The translations under genes and the position numbers were made by a program. Positions 31,090 through 39,546 of a DNA stretch of 64,000 bases are shown here, piece after piece; positions within the stretch are counted from its first letter, which is position 1; each line of letters begins with the position of its first letter. Source of the stretch: Gaetbulibacter_B jejuensis (lineage in GTDB: Bacteria; Bacteroidota; Bacteroidia; Flavobacteriales; Flavobacteriaceae); the NCBI RefSeq assembly GCF_039524015.1, contig NZ_BAAAGF010000001.1, positions 1,364,001 to 1,428,000 on the forward strand. Direction: 5' to 3'. The notes beneath the pieces are model-generated. The model was not told the origin of the DNA and did no database searches. It saw nothing but the letters and a program-made list of their open reading frames with translations.

Positions 31090-32883
31090 TTATTTTTTAT
31101 TGGCTATCCAAGCGTTTATTTTGTCTTCTAACAATGCTAAAGGCATGTTTCCTGATTCTAAAATTTGATTATGAAACTCAGCAATATTAAAAGCATCACC
31201 AAGTTCTTTTTCAGCTTTAGCACGTAATTCTTTAATTTTTAACTGACCAATTTTATAAGATAAAGCTTGACCAGGAATAGCCATATAACGCTCAATTTCG
31301 GCAGTGATACTTGCTTCAGTTTCAGCTTCATTTTTTAATGAATATTTTATGGCTTGCTCTCTTGTCCATCCTTTGGTATGAATTCCTGTATCAACAACCA
31401 GTCTAATGGCTCTGTGCATTTCAGCACTTAACATTCCAAAATATTGATAAGGATTTGTGTATAATCCAAGTTCTTTTCCTAATGATTCAGTATATAAAGC
31501 CCAACCTTCTCCATAAGCACTGTAATACAATGTTTTTCTAAAGTCTGGTAATTCTTTGTTTTCTTGCTGTAATGAAATTTGATAATGATGCCCTGGAATA
31601 GCTTCGTGTAAAAATAAAGACTCGTCAGAGAAGTTATTATAATTTTCGGCATTTGGCACAGGAACATAAAAAATACCTGGTCGAGTACCATCTAACGATC
31701 CTGGGTTGTACTCAGCACTTGCTGATGCTTCCCTGAAAGCTTCAGTGCGTCTTACTTCAAAAGGTGTTCTTGGTTTTACATTAAAGAGTTTATCCAATTG
31801 AGGTTGCATAGTCTCATGTATTCTGTTGAAGTGCGCAATAACTTCTTCAGCAGTTTTGTAAGGCATAAGCTCTTTATTGGTTCTTACATAGTCAAAAAAT
31901 GCAATAATATCACCTTCAAAACCTACTTGTTCCTTTACTTTTTCCATTTCAGAAAGTATACGCTTTACCTCACTAAGACCTAGTTGGTGGATTTCATCAG
32001 CAGTCATGTTTGTAGTAGTGTAGCGTTTTATTAAATGCTGATAATACTCATTACCATTAGGTGTAGCAGAAATGCCACTTTCAGTTTTACCAGCCGCTAA
32101 GTAATCTGTACTCATGTAAGCGTGAAGTTTTTTATAGGCAGGCACAACTTTGTTTAAAACCATGTCTTTGTAAGCTTCGGTTATTTTAGACTTATCGTCA
32201 TCAGAAAACGTATCAGGTAAATTCTTTACAGGAGCGTAAAATAAATGCTCATCAAGATTGGTTGTGGTTGAAGCCTCAAGTTGAGGTAATACCTTTTTGA
32301 TTAAAGATTTTGGCAACACATAACCTGCTTTAACACCTTCTTTCATTTTTTCTTCAGCAGAATTCATCCATTGTAAGTAACCGTCTAAACGACTTAACCA
32401 GTTGTTATAATCTTCAACTGTTTTAAATGGTTGCGAAGATGAACCGCTAGCCAACTGACCAATAATTAGGTGTTGTGCCCAAAACTGATTGATAGGCATT
32501 AAATCTTCATTAAATTCAAAACGCTCTAAATTGGTGTCACATTCCCAAATTAAAATGGCTTTACTTAATCGCTGACTCTCAGATAAACTATCATTATTAA
32601 AAGCACTAACTTGAGATTTGTAATTACTGTAATAGGCTTTTTCATCAGATTCAAACTGATTTGATAAGGTATTTGGTAGCTTATCATTATATCTATTGTC
32701 ACCAGCTGAGGTTGCATTTAAAGGGTAAAGTTTAAGTCCATCTTCATGATAAAGTTTTAAAACTTTATCAAAAGCTTCATTGTTTACAATATCAACGTCT
32801 TTATTGGTTTGGTTACTTTTAGTATCCTCTTTACAGGCAATAAAACTTAGAATTAAACAGCTAAGTGCTAGAATTTTTTTCAT
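31090..32883 (-). CDS. DUF885 family lipoprotein, probable metallopeptidase
   Basis: A 597-residue lipoprotein: signal peptide MKKILALSCLILSFIAC with the lipobox Cys at residue 17. It carries the DUF885 domain with LHEAIPGHHYQISLQ (H-E-x3-G-H-H), the zinc-binding gluzincin-type signature, and the later YGEGWALYTESLG Glu motif. Family members are suspected peptidases of the cell envelope. It is the first gene of an operon with the CarboxypepD protein and DoxX. A near-consensus TATCTTTA box lies on the minus strand at 32908-32915. Confidence 0.85.
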   Translation of the reverse strand: MKKILALSCLILSFIACKEDTKSNQTNKDVDIVNNEAFDKVLKLYHEDGLKLYPLNATSAGDNRYNDKLPNTLSNQFESDEKAYYSNYKSQVSAFNNDSLSESQRLSKAILIWECDTNLERFEFNEDLMPINQFWAQHLIIGQLASGSSSQPFKTVEDYNNWLSRLDGYLQWMNSAEEKMKEGVKAGYVLPKSLIKKVLPQLEASTTTNLDEHLFYAPVKNLPDTFSDDDKSKITEAYKDMVLNKVVPAYKKLHAYMSTDYLAAGKTESGISATPNGNEYYQHLIKRYTTTNMTADEIHQLGLSEVKRILSEMEKVKEQVGFEGDIIAFFDYVRTNKELMPYKTAEEVIAHFNRIHETMQPQLDKLFNVKPRTPFEVRRTEAFREASASAEYNPGSLDGTRPGIFYVPVPNAENYNNFSDESLFLHEAIPGHHYQISLQQENKELPDFRKTLYYSAYGEGWALYTESLGKELGLYTNPYQYFGMLSAEMHRAIRLVVDTGIHTKGWTREQAIKYSLKNEAETEASITAEIERYMAIPGQALSYKIGQLKIKELRAKAEKELGDAFNIAEFHNQILESGNMPLALLEDKINAWIANKK

Positions 32884-32938
32884 TGATTGAATTTTTGAAT
32901 TAAACCTTAAAGATACATAATCTAATATTCAATCATAA

Positions 32939-32972
32939 AAAAAACTACTGCTCAATATTGAACAGTAGTTTT
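32939..32972 (-). terminator. Terminator of the DUF6249 gene
   Basis: A stem AAAACTACTG with CAGTAGTTTT and a 12-base loop is followed on the minus strand by T9. It lies 28 bases after the DUF6249 stop codon. Confidence 0.88.
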
Positions 32973-32999
32973 AAGTTTTTGGTTGGTAATTTTAATGTT

Positions 33000-33347
33000 T
33001 TATTCTTTGTCTAATTTTTTAGTCATATTAAACCCTGCAAAAAGCCCTAAACCAGCCATTGTAAAAATACAAGCAGGATAAATACCTCCATCATTAATGC
33101 TTGTGTAGGTTTCTAAAAGTAAAGCAATAAAAGAACCAAGACCAATGCCCATTAATAATAAGGCTAAGTTTAAAATTAAAACTTTCCAAATTGGTGCTGC
33201 TTGTTGTCTTCCTTTTACAAAAATGCTTGCATCTGCTCCTTTTTCAATAAGCGCTAAACGCTCTTTGTTTCTTGTTGAAAAATAAAGATAAAAGATTCCA
33301 AAAACGGCCGCAATCATTAACGGCATAATTACAAATTCTGATCCCAT
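33000..33347 (-). CDS. DUF6249 membrane protein
   Basis: A 115-residue protein with three membrane segments (about 5-24, 52-76 and 88-108) and a cytosolic loop with RNKERLALIEKGAD and FVKGRQQ. This is the DUF6249 pattern common in Bacteroidota, where the gene is usually found beside an ECF sigma factor, as here. It is divergent from the sigma gene, and its role in the regulatory unit is unknown. Confidence 0.82.
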   Translation of the reverse strand: MGSEFVIMPLMIAAVFGIFYLYFSTRNKERLALIEKGADASIFVKGRQQAAPIWKVLILNLALLLMGIGLGSFIALLLETYTSINDGGIYPACIFTMAGLGLFAGFNMTKKLDKE

Positions 33348-33448
33348 AACGGTTTGTTTTTAATTGATTATTTTTAAGTGTTCATAGCTTATGACGATAT
33401 GAATTGAATTATGGTTACAACTTTTCCAAAATATTTTTCAATTTATAC

Positions 33449-33476
33449 TGTAACCTTTGGTTCGGATTTGTCGTCC
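33449..33476 (+). promoter_or_regulatory. ECF-sigma-type promoter before the sigma gene
   Basis: TGTAACC (33449-33455) and CGTCC (33472-33476) with 17 bases between AAC and CGTC match the -35 TGTAAC / -10 CGTC pattern of ECF-sigma promoters. It lies directly before the sigma gene and would give a start a few bases before the ATG at 33486. Autoregulation is inferred. Confidence 0.55.
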
Positions 33477-33485
33477 AATGCAAAA

Positions 33486-34076
33486 ATGACAACCAACAAC
33501 GACCAACACATCATCAATCAAATACTTGCTGGAGATACCAAAGCTTTTGCTGTTTTGGTAAATCAGTACAAGGACTTGGTATTTACGTTGGCGTTGCGAA
33601 TGTTAAAGCATAGGGAAGAGGCCGAAGAGGTTTCTCAAGATACTTTTATAAAAGTATTTAAGTCCTTACATAAATTTAAAGGAGACTCAAAGCTGTCTAC
33701 TTGGATTTATAGAGTTGCTTACAACAATTGCTTAGATAGGTTGAAAAAGCAAAAAGTACAATATAATATTGTTGCTATTAATGAGTTTACTGAGCATGAG
33801 GTAAAAACCATTGATAATGCTTTTGAAAACTTAGTTGAAGCAGAACGAAGGCAAACCATACAAGAGTGTATACAAATGTTGCCAAATGATGATGCGTTTT
33901 TATTGACATTGTATTACTTTGAAGAACAATCTATCGAAGATATTTCGAAAGTAGTTGGTTTAACAGTAAATAATGTAAAAGTAAAATTGTTTAGAAGTAG
34001 AAAAAAACTAATGACAATTTTAAAACAGAAATTAGAACCCGAATTAATTGAATCTTATGAAAGAGAACGAAAATAA
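33486..34076 (+). CDS. ECF RNA polymerase sigma factor
   Basis: A 196-residue ECF sigma factor. Region 2 is visible as LVNQYKDLVFTLALRML with EEAEEVSQDTFIKVFKSLHK and STWIYRVAYNNCLDRLK; region 4 is LTLYYFEEQSIEDISKVVGL followed by VKVKLFRSRKKL. The reading frame is open from an ATG at 33411, but that start would translate through the promoter at 33449-33476; MTTNNDQHII at 33486 is the usual beginning of these proteins. The next gene, which overlaps by 20 bases, is a membrane partner likely to act as anti-sigma factor. Confidence 0.88.
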   Translation: MTTNNDQHIINQILAGDTKAFAVLVNQYKDLVFTLALRMLKHREEAEEVSQDTFIKVFKSLHKFKGDSKLSTWIYRVAYNNCLDRLKKQKVQYNIVAINEFTEHEVKTIDNAFENLVEAERRQTIQECIQMLPNDDAFLLTLYYFEEQSIEDISKVVGLTVNNVKVKLFRSRKKLMTILKQKLEPELIESYERERK

Positions 34077-34473
34077 ATATGTTGAAGCGTTTACTGACAA
34101 GGTTTTAAAAGATACAAAACTAGAGTCGCCTTCATTTGATTTTACAGATGCTGTAATGTCGCAAGTAGAGGCTATTCAGTATTCAAAAGCGACAAGATAT
34201 AAACCTTTGATTTCAAAACCTGTTTGGGTTGTTATATCTATTGGGTTTCTATCGTTTGTTGCGTATTTGCTCTTTCAAAACAATACTACAACTACTAGCG
34301 AATGGTTAACTAATATTGACTTCTCGTTAGTTTTTGACAATGCGCTTACAAAACTGTTTTCTAACTTACAGTTTTCAAATATTTTTGTTTACGCCATGTT
34401 ACTGTTTGCAATTATGCTATGTGTTCAAATATCTTGGTTGAAAAACTATTTTGATAAACGACTAAGCGTTTAG
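34057..34473 (+). CDS. Putative membrane anti-sigma factor or sigma partner
   Basis: A 138-residue protein with a cytosolic N-terminal half (about 1-48) and two transmembrane segments (about 53-72 and 108-130). It has no zinc-binding anti-sigma motif that I can see. The overlap with the sigma gene (20 bases) and the membrane topology suggest that it controls the sigma factor. The frame is open from a TTG at 34048; the ATG at 34057 (MKENENKYVEAF) is preferred. Convergent with guaD, overlapping it by four bases. Confidence 0.7.
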   Translation: MKENENKYVEAFTDKVLKDTKLESPSFDFTDAVMSQVEAIQYSKATRYKPLISKPVWVVISIGFLSFVAYLLFQNNTTTTSEWLTNIDFSLVFDNALTKLFSNLQFSNIFVYAMLLFAIMLCVQISWLKNYFDKRLSV

Positions 34474-34946
34474 TATTCGGTTTTATCACCTTTACCAGCC
34501 CATTTATTAAAAACGGTAACACCTTCGTCTTGTAGCATTTGCTCAAAAGGAATACTTCTAACTGTTATAGGTTTGTCAATTTCTTCGTATATAAATTGGT
34601 CGTCAAAACCTATATTAGCAGCATCTACTTTGTTACAAGCATAATATACTTTTTTAGGTCTAGCCCAATAAATGGCACCTAAACACATAGGACAAGGTTC
34701 GCAAGAGGTGTAAACAATACAATCGTCTAATTGAAAACTGCCTAGAGCTTCACAAGCTTTACGAATGGCAACAACTTCGGCATGTGCTGTTGGGTCGTTG
34801 GTTGACGTAACACAGTTATGACCTTCGGCAATGATGGTTCCGTCTTTTACAATAACACAACCAAAAGGACCTCCTGCGTTTGAGCTCATGCCTTTATCTG
34901 CCATAGCAATGGCACGTTTCATAAAAAGTTTATCTTGTTCTGTCAT
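34470..34946 (-). CDS. guaD: Guanine deaminase (cytidine-deaminase fold)
   Basis: A 158-residue zinc deaminase. The zinc site is HAEVVAIRKA (His and catalytic Glu) and PCPMCLGAIYWAR (two Cys). The whole chain follows the Bacillus subtilis GuaD pattern (GGPFGCVIVKDGTIIAEGHN, QLDDCIVYTSCEPCPMCLG, FDDQFIYEEIDKP), including the long C-terminal tail that covers the active site, so guanine to xanthine is the likely reaction, not tRNA A34 deamination. It lies two bases downstream of the bestrophin gene in the same orientation. Confidence 0.93.
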   Translation of the reverse strand: MTEQDKLFMKRAIAMADKGMSSNAGGPFGCVIVKDGTIIAEGHNCVTSTNDPTAHAEVVAIRKACEALGSFQLDDCIVYTSCEPCPMCLGAIYWARPKKVYYACNKVDAANIGFDDQFIYEEIDKPITVRSIPFEQMLQDEGVTVFNKWAGKGDKTEY

Positions 34947-34948
34947 AG

Positions 34949-35863
34949 TTACATTATGTATTCGTTATCAACAGCTTGTACAGGTTCTGGTATGTCTTTT
35001 TCTCCTAAAGCCTGTAGTAAATTGATTTCTATAGTTCTTGAAATTTGATTTAAAGGAATTCCTGAAGTAATGTCTTCAAAAGGGTTTAGGAGTGAATATC
35101 CAATTTTATAAGTAGTTAAGAATACATATCCAATTGATATTCCTAAAACAATTGACCAAGGTCCAATACTTGAAGCCGCAACAAGAGTAGCACAAACTAT
35201 AAAAATCCAAATGAAAAGTTTTGTGTAATAGTTATAGCTTGTAGGAAATACTGTGTTTGAAATACGTTCAGATTTTCCCATTTCGTCACAAAACTTAGTA
35301 AGTGTTTGGTTAAGTTGCATAAATTTAAAACCATCTACCAGACCATTTTTATAAAGAGATTCTAATAGGTTGGTTTGAAGGTTTAAAATAGCATTGGGTA
35401 CATTACTTTCCAACTCTACTGCTTCAACATCTTTACTGGTAAGATAGTTGCGATATTCCATGTCAGCAGATGAGCGAAGTCCTTTTTTAAGTGCATATAC
35501 AAATGCAATATGATTATGAACAGCTTGTCGCTTTATTTTGTTTAACTCGTTTCCGTTGATGGATTCGTTAGGGTTTACGTAGCTTAAAATGTTTCTTGTC
35601 CAAGTTCTAGAATCGTTTACCAATTCACCCCAAATTTTTCTGGCTTCCCACCATCTATCATAAGCCTGATTGTTTTTAAAACCAATAAAAAATGAAAGTG
35701 CTGTACCTAAAATGCTAGGTAAAAGCATAGGTACTTCAATACGATCATGAAATAAAAAATGGTACACTAAATAAGTGGCAACACAAATGATAATATTAAA
35801 CACAAAGTGCTTCCAAGTACCAGAAATAATTCTAGTAATTCTTACAGTTTTTGAAATAAGCAT
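34949..35863 (-). CDS. Bestrophin family (UPF0187) membrane protein
   Basis: A 304-residue membrane protein of the bestrophin-like family, which forms pentameric ion channels. The N-terminal membrane segments (FNIIICVATYLVYHFLF), the signature FFIGFKNNQAYDRWWEARKIWG near residues 58-79 and the C-terminal GIPLNQISRTIEINLLQ region are all conserved. It is followed after two bases by guaD; no functional link is evident. Confidence 0.93.
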   Translation of the reverse strand: MLISKTVRITRIISGTWKHFVFNIIICVATYLVYHFLFHDRIEVPMLLPSILGTALSFFIGFKNNQAYDRWWEARKIWGELVNDSRTWTRNILSYVNPNESINGNELNKIKRQAVHNHIAFVYALKKGLRSSADMEYRNYLTSKDVEAVELESNVPNAILNLQTNLLESLYKNGLVDGFKFMQLNQTLTKFCDEMGKSERISNTVFPTSYNYYTKLFIWIFIVCATLVAASSIGPWSIVLGISIGYVFLTTYKIGYSLLNPFEDITSGIPLNQISRTIEINLLQALGEKDIPEPVQAVDNEYIM

Positions 35864-35932
35864 AAGTAGTTTTTTCTACCGGACGAAGGTCGTGCTTTTT
35901 TATAAAATGCCAAAATGAAAGACAACGCTTAA

Positions 35933-37597
35933 TTACTCCACTTTTTTAGCTGGCATATTTGCACCATTTTGATGCAATGTTAAACCTGTAACTACTCCTT
36001 TATCATCAACATTAAAACTAATACTAGCAGCAACAACTTTTAGGAAGAAGCGATCTTTAGCTTCAGCAAAAACTTCAAACTTTGGTTGACCTGTTGCCTC
36101 TGCAAATAATTGTCCTTCGTTATTGGTTGTTATGGTTATTATAAATTCTGGTTGTAATTCATATTTACCAACGTACGTATTTAGGATGTCTTGTGAAACA
36201 GTGATGCTTTCTTTTTCGGCTGGTGGAGCTTTATCAGTTTCATGACCTAAAGTTTCGTTGTTACCATTAATCATAATAACTTGTTTCTTACCATTATCAT
36301 CTTTGGAAAACTTGTAAGCAGTTGTACCAGATTCAAAAAAGAAATGTGTTTTTGATAACGGGAAAATTTCAAGTTTAACACTGCCTTCTCGTAAACTATA
36401 AATCTTTCCGTTTTCAACAGTAATGTGTCTTATGATGTTACCATCAAATTCATAAGCACCAACCCAAGTGTTTAATTCATTTTCAGACAAGGTAATTGCA
36501 TCAGCTTTTGATGGTATAGGTTTTCCAATGGCAATAGCTGCAATTCTAGTCGCTAAATCGGTTACATTTTTACAGTTGCAGTTGCTTAATGCAGAAACGA
36601 AAATATCTTCTTCAGGTAAGTAAATACCCATAGTGGTATATCCAAAAATTCCTCCTCCATGTTGAATGCTTGGAGAACCACTAATAGTGTTTTCACCTAA
36701 GCCATAACCATAAGGAATATGCTCGCCATTGTTGAGTGTAGAACCATGAATGGCTGTTTCATAACTATCTTTAGTAATAAATGTATAATTGTTTAGGGCA
36801 TTTTGCCATTTAAGTAAATCATTGGTTGTAGACATTAATGATCCAGCAGCATAAGGTAATGTCATACTTAGATAATCTGCGTTTTCATAACCATTTTCAC
36901 CTTCTTGATATCCTAAAGCTCTGTTTTTAATTAACTCTTTTTTACTTCCGTAATAGGAATTTGTCATACCTATTTTTTCAAAAATATTCTTTTCAACAAA
37001 GTCTTCGTAAGTCATTCCTGAAACAACTTCGATGATGTATCCTAAAAGAATATATCCTGAATTGTTATAGCTGTATTGCTCTCCAGGATTAAAATCCATA
37101 GGCTCATCCTTAAAAACATCTATAAGTTCTTTAGGACTCATGTCTTTAGCTGCAAATTGCCTAAAACTAGGAATGTTTGTATAACTTTTAATGCCACTAG
37201 TATGGTTTAATAAATTATGAATGGTTATTGTTTTGCCTTTAGTTGGGTAATCAGGTATGTATTTAGTAATGTTGTCATTAACCTTTAGTTTACCTTGCTC
37301 TTGTAGCATTAAAATAGCAATTGCTGTAAACTGTTTGGTAATTGAACCAATTTCAAAAACATGATTTGGCGTCATTGGCACATCTAATTCAAGACTTGCC
37401 TTACCAAAAGCTTTTTGATAAATGACTTTACCATTTTTGGTGACTAAAATTGAAACTCCAGGTTCATCAGTTTTGTATGCCTCAGATGCTAAGACATCAA
37501 TTTTAGGTTCAATATTCTCTTGAGAAAATAAATGTGGTACAGGAAGCAACATGCTAACTAAAAAACATATTGCTAAGGCGAAACGTTGTGAAATCAT
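35933..37597 (-). CDS. Serine hydrolase, beta-lactamase/PBP-like, with two C-terminal repeats
   Basis: A 554-residue protein with a signal peptide (hydrophobic residues about 6-23). The class C beta-lactamase-like domain (about 30-345) has S-I-T-K (EIGSITKQFTAIAI), Y-S-Y-N-N-S-G as the YxN-type motif and HGGGIFGYTT as the third box. Residues about 365-460 and 468-554 look like two copies of the same DUF3471-like domain (each begins LN-T-V/Y-GAYE or GKYE). Such proteins act on peptides or cell-wall material in the periplasm; beta-lactam resistance is not implied. Monocistronic. Confidence 0.88.
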   Translation of the reverse strand: MISQRFALAICFLVSMLLPVPHLFSQENIEPKIDVLASEAYKTDEPGVSILVTKNGKVIYQKAFGKASLELDVPMTPNHVFEIGSITKQFTAIAILMLQEQGKLKVNDNITKYIPDYPTKGKTITIHNLLNHTSGIKSYTNIPSFRQFAAKDMSPKELIDVFKDEPMDFNPGEQYSYNNSGYILLGYIIEVVSGMTYEDFVEKNIFEKIGMTNSYYGSKKELIKNRALGYQEGENGYENADYLSMTLPYAAGSLMSTTNDLLKWQNALNNYTFITKDSYETAIHGSTLNNGEHIPYGYGLGENTISGSPSIQHGGGIFGYTTMGIYLPEEDIFVSALSNCNCKNVTDLATRIAAIAIGKPIPSKADAITLSENELNTWVGAYEFDGNIIRHITVENGKIYSLREGSVKLEIFPLSKTHFFFESGTTAYKFSKDDNGKKQVIMINGNNETLGHETDKAPPAEKESITVSQDILNTYVGKYELQPEFIITITTNNEGQLFAEATGQPKFEVFAEAKDRFFLKVVAASISFNVDDKGVVTGLTLHQNGANMPAKKVE

Positions 37598-37666
37598 TGG
37601 TCGGTTTTTTAAAGTGATAATTTACAGTTTATTATAAGACGACCAAATAGTTTTTTAGTTACAGTT

Positions 37667-38668
37667 TTACTTAATAACCTTTACTGTGTATGTTGCAACA
37701 ATATCATTATTAACTTTTATATGCACATCATGATAACCTTTGTGTTTAAAGGTATTGTTGAATGAAATGCTAGTATTGGTTTTTTGTAAGTCTTCGATTT
37801 TAAATGAGTGTTCCTTTGAGCCAACAAATTGCACAAGCTCTACTCGGTTTTGAGGATTGGATACTAATGTCTTAAAACTAAAATGTAATGCTTCGTCTTT
37901 TTTAGTGGTCACATTAAGTGTTTTTGGATACGTAGGAATAATTTTGTGCTCAAACGTTTCACCATACACGATAGCTTGAGGTGTAAATTTGGTATTTGCT
38001 AACGAATCATTTAAAAACCATTTTTTATCCAACGGAAAATGATTTTTGGCAAAAAGAATAGGGTCTGTTAAAAAATAGCCATCATTATAATCTTTAATAA
38101 AACTCGTGTTTAAAGTAAATCCGCTAGACCAAGTGGCATCGCACAAGTACCATTTATTATTTAGTTTTACGGCATTCCAAGAATGGTTAGCAAAGTCTAA
38201 AGCTTCAACATTGGCAGAAACTGATCTTCCGTAACCATCAACAATCACGCATTCAATGTCAGCTAAAAAGCAAAGTTCTTTTACTAAATAAGCATAACCT
38301 GTACACATGGTTTTTTTGCGTTTAAGTAGTTTTTTAAAGGCTTTAACCTTAAACTCATTATTCCATTTTAAATAAGCTACAGAGTCATGTGCTAGCTTTC
38401 TTTTATGTTTAAAAACCTTATTGTCTTGACCAGGATCTGCTGTAATATTTTGGCATACCCAAAGGTAAATAGCCCTAAATTTTTCAACATCAGTTTTAAG
38501 ATTAGCGGTAAGCTTATGCGCAAGTACAGGAAGGTTGTCAAGATCTTCTCCTTCATTTAATTTCACAATATTATCTGCACGTGTAAAATCGACAGTGTTA
38601 AAATCCGATACTTGCGCTACTGAAAAGCTTACAATACTAAAGGTTATTATAACGAGTGTTTTTCTCAT
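37667..38668 (-). CDS. Transglutaminase-like exported protein
   Basis: A 333-residue protein with a signal peptide (MRKTLVIITFSIVSFSVAQ) and a transglutaminase-like core: catalytic Cys in KTMCTGYAYLV, His in NHSWNAVKLNNKWYLCDATW and Asp in CDATW. The C-terminal region (about 245-333) is beta-rich. It is likely a periplasmic protease or amidase-like protein, but the substrate is unknown. It lies eight bases downstream of the CarboxypepD gene at 38677 and shares its transcript. Confidence 0.85.
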   Translation of the reverse strand: MRKTLVIITFSIVSFSVAQVSDFNTVDFTRADNIVKLNEGEDLDNLPVLAHKLTANLKTDVEKFRAIYLWVCQNITADPGQDNKVFKHKRKLAHDSVAYLKWNNEFKVKAFKKLLKRKKTMCTGYAYLVKELCFLADIECVIVDGYGRSVSANVEALDFANHSWNAVKLNNKWYLCDATWSSGFTLNTSFIKDYNDGYFLTDPILFAKNHFPLDKKWFLNDSLANTKFTPQAIVYGETFEHKIIPTYPKTLNVTTKKDEALHFSFKTLVSNPQNRVELVQFVGSKEHSFKIEDLQKTNTSISFNNTFKHKGYHDVHIKVNNDIVATYTVKVIK

Positions 38669-38676
38669 GTTGTAGT

Positions 38677-39354
38677 TTAATTCCTTTTAGACTTGTAAAC
38701 TTCTTTTGTTGCTACTTTTCCCATAATGATACAAGTGTCACCTTCCATCATAACTTGTAATGCTACACTAGAAGCAGAATTTTTATCATTAATAACCAAT
38801 TTTTGAGATTTCATTCCTAAATAGCTAAAAACCAAAATATCTCCTTTTTTTAGTTTCTGCGGAAAAGTGAAGTTGCCATCAAAGTCGCTAGAAGTTCCAA
38901 CTGTGGTACCTTGCAACACAATGTTTACTCCAGGAAGTGGCAACTCGCCATCAGTAACTGTGCCTTCAACGGTTATATTACTTTCTTGAGATTCTTGAAG
39001 CACTTTTGAATTGTTTTTATCTGAACTGTCAGACGTTTTTGATGTGTTTTGTGCTTGAGCAGTTCCAAATGAGAATAATGACAAACATGCTAAACCAAAA
39101 GCGCTTATAAAGCTTAATTTTTTTCGTTTTGGAGTAGGTGAGTAGGTTTTTAACTGATTGTTGTTAAATCTGCCACATACATTTTGAGTTTCTTTTGCCT
39201 TAAAAAATGCAATAATTTCATTTGAAGTCATTTTAGTGAAATCAACAACCTCTTTTTCGCATGAACCACAAAAACCACCTTTTGCAGTTGGCGTAAATTT
39301 TTGAAAGTTTTCTTGACAAGGTGATTTAATACTTAAGTTGAATGGGTTTTTCAT
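38677..39354 (-). CDS. CarboxypepD_reg-like protein with N-terminal cysteine module
   Basis: A 225-residue protein. Residues about 8-60 hold SPCQENFQKFTPTAKGGFC and SCEKEVVDFTKMTSNEIIAF, a cysteine-containing module common in Bacteroidota. A membrane segment (about 78-96, ISAFGLACLSLFSFGTAQA) and a serine-rich linker lead to a CarboxypepD_reg-like domain (about 128-203: VTDGELPLPGVNIVLQGTTVG, YLGMKSQKL). The frame is open from 39393, but the ATG at 39354 (MKNPFNLSIKSPC) is the typical start. The cysteine module would be cytosolic and the beta domain outside. Role unknown. Confidence 0.75.
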   Translation of the reverse strand: MKNPFNLSIKSPCQENFQKFTPTAKGGFCGSCEKEVVDFTKMTSNEIIAFFKAKETQNVCGRFNNNQLKTYSPTPKRKKLSFISAFGLACLSLFSFGTAQAQNTSKTSDSSDKNNSKVLQESQESNITVEGTVTDGELPLPGVNIVLQGTTVGTSSDFDGNFTFPQKLKKGDILVFSYLGMKSQKLVINDKNSASSVALQVMMEGDTCIIMGKVATKEVYKSKRN

Positions 39355-39471
39355 AATACAAAGTGTTAATGTTATACCTGTCAAACCTAGCAAAGACTAA
39401 GATGTTGTAAAATGAGGAATTGGTAAAAGATATGTTTTAGTGAGGGAACATCACTTTTTGTTTAGGATGAA

Positions 39472-39506
39472 AAAAAACCACTTCGTGTTAGGAAGTGGTT
39501 TTTTTA
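39472..39506. terminator. Terminator of htpG, bidirectional
   Basis: AAAAACCACTTC pairs with GAAGTGGTTTTT around a seven-base loop, with A-run and T-run on the two sides. The minus-strand T8 tract serves htpG, whose stop lies 40 bases away. Confidence 0.9.
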
Positions 39507-39546
39507 GTATAAGAACTACTGAATGAACTTCAGCTTGATAAATTGT

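Noticed and set aside
33411..33485. Longer N-terminus of the ECF sigma factor
   Set aside because: The extension would be encoded by the promoter itself (TGTAACC and CGTCC) and has no match to region 2 of sigma factors.
35933..37597. Beta-lactamase resistance gene
   Set aside because: The fold is class C-like, but the C-terminal repeats and wide family distribution point to a peptidase or esterase; resistance cannot be claimed.
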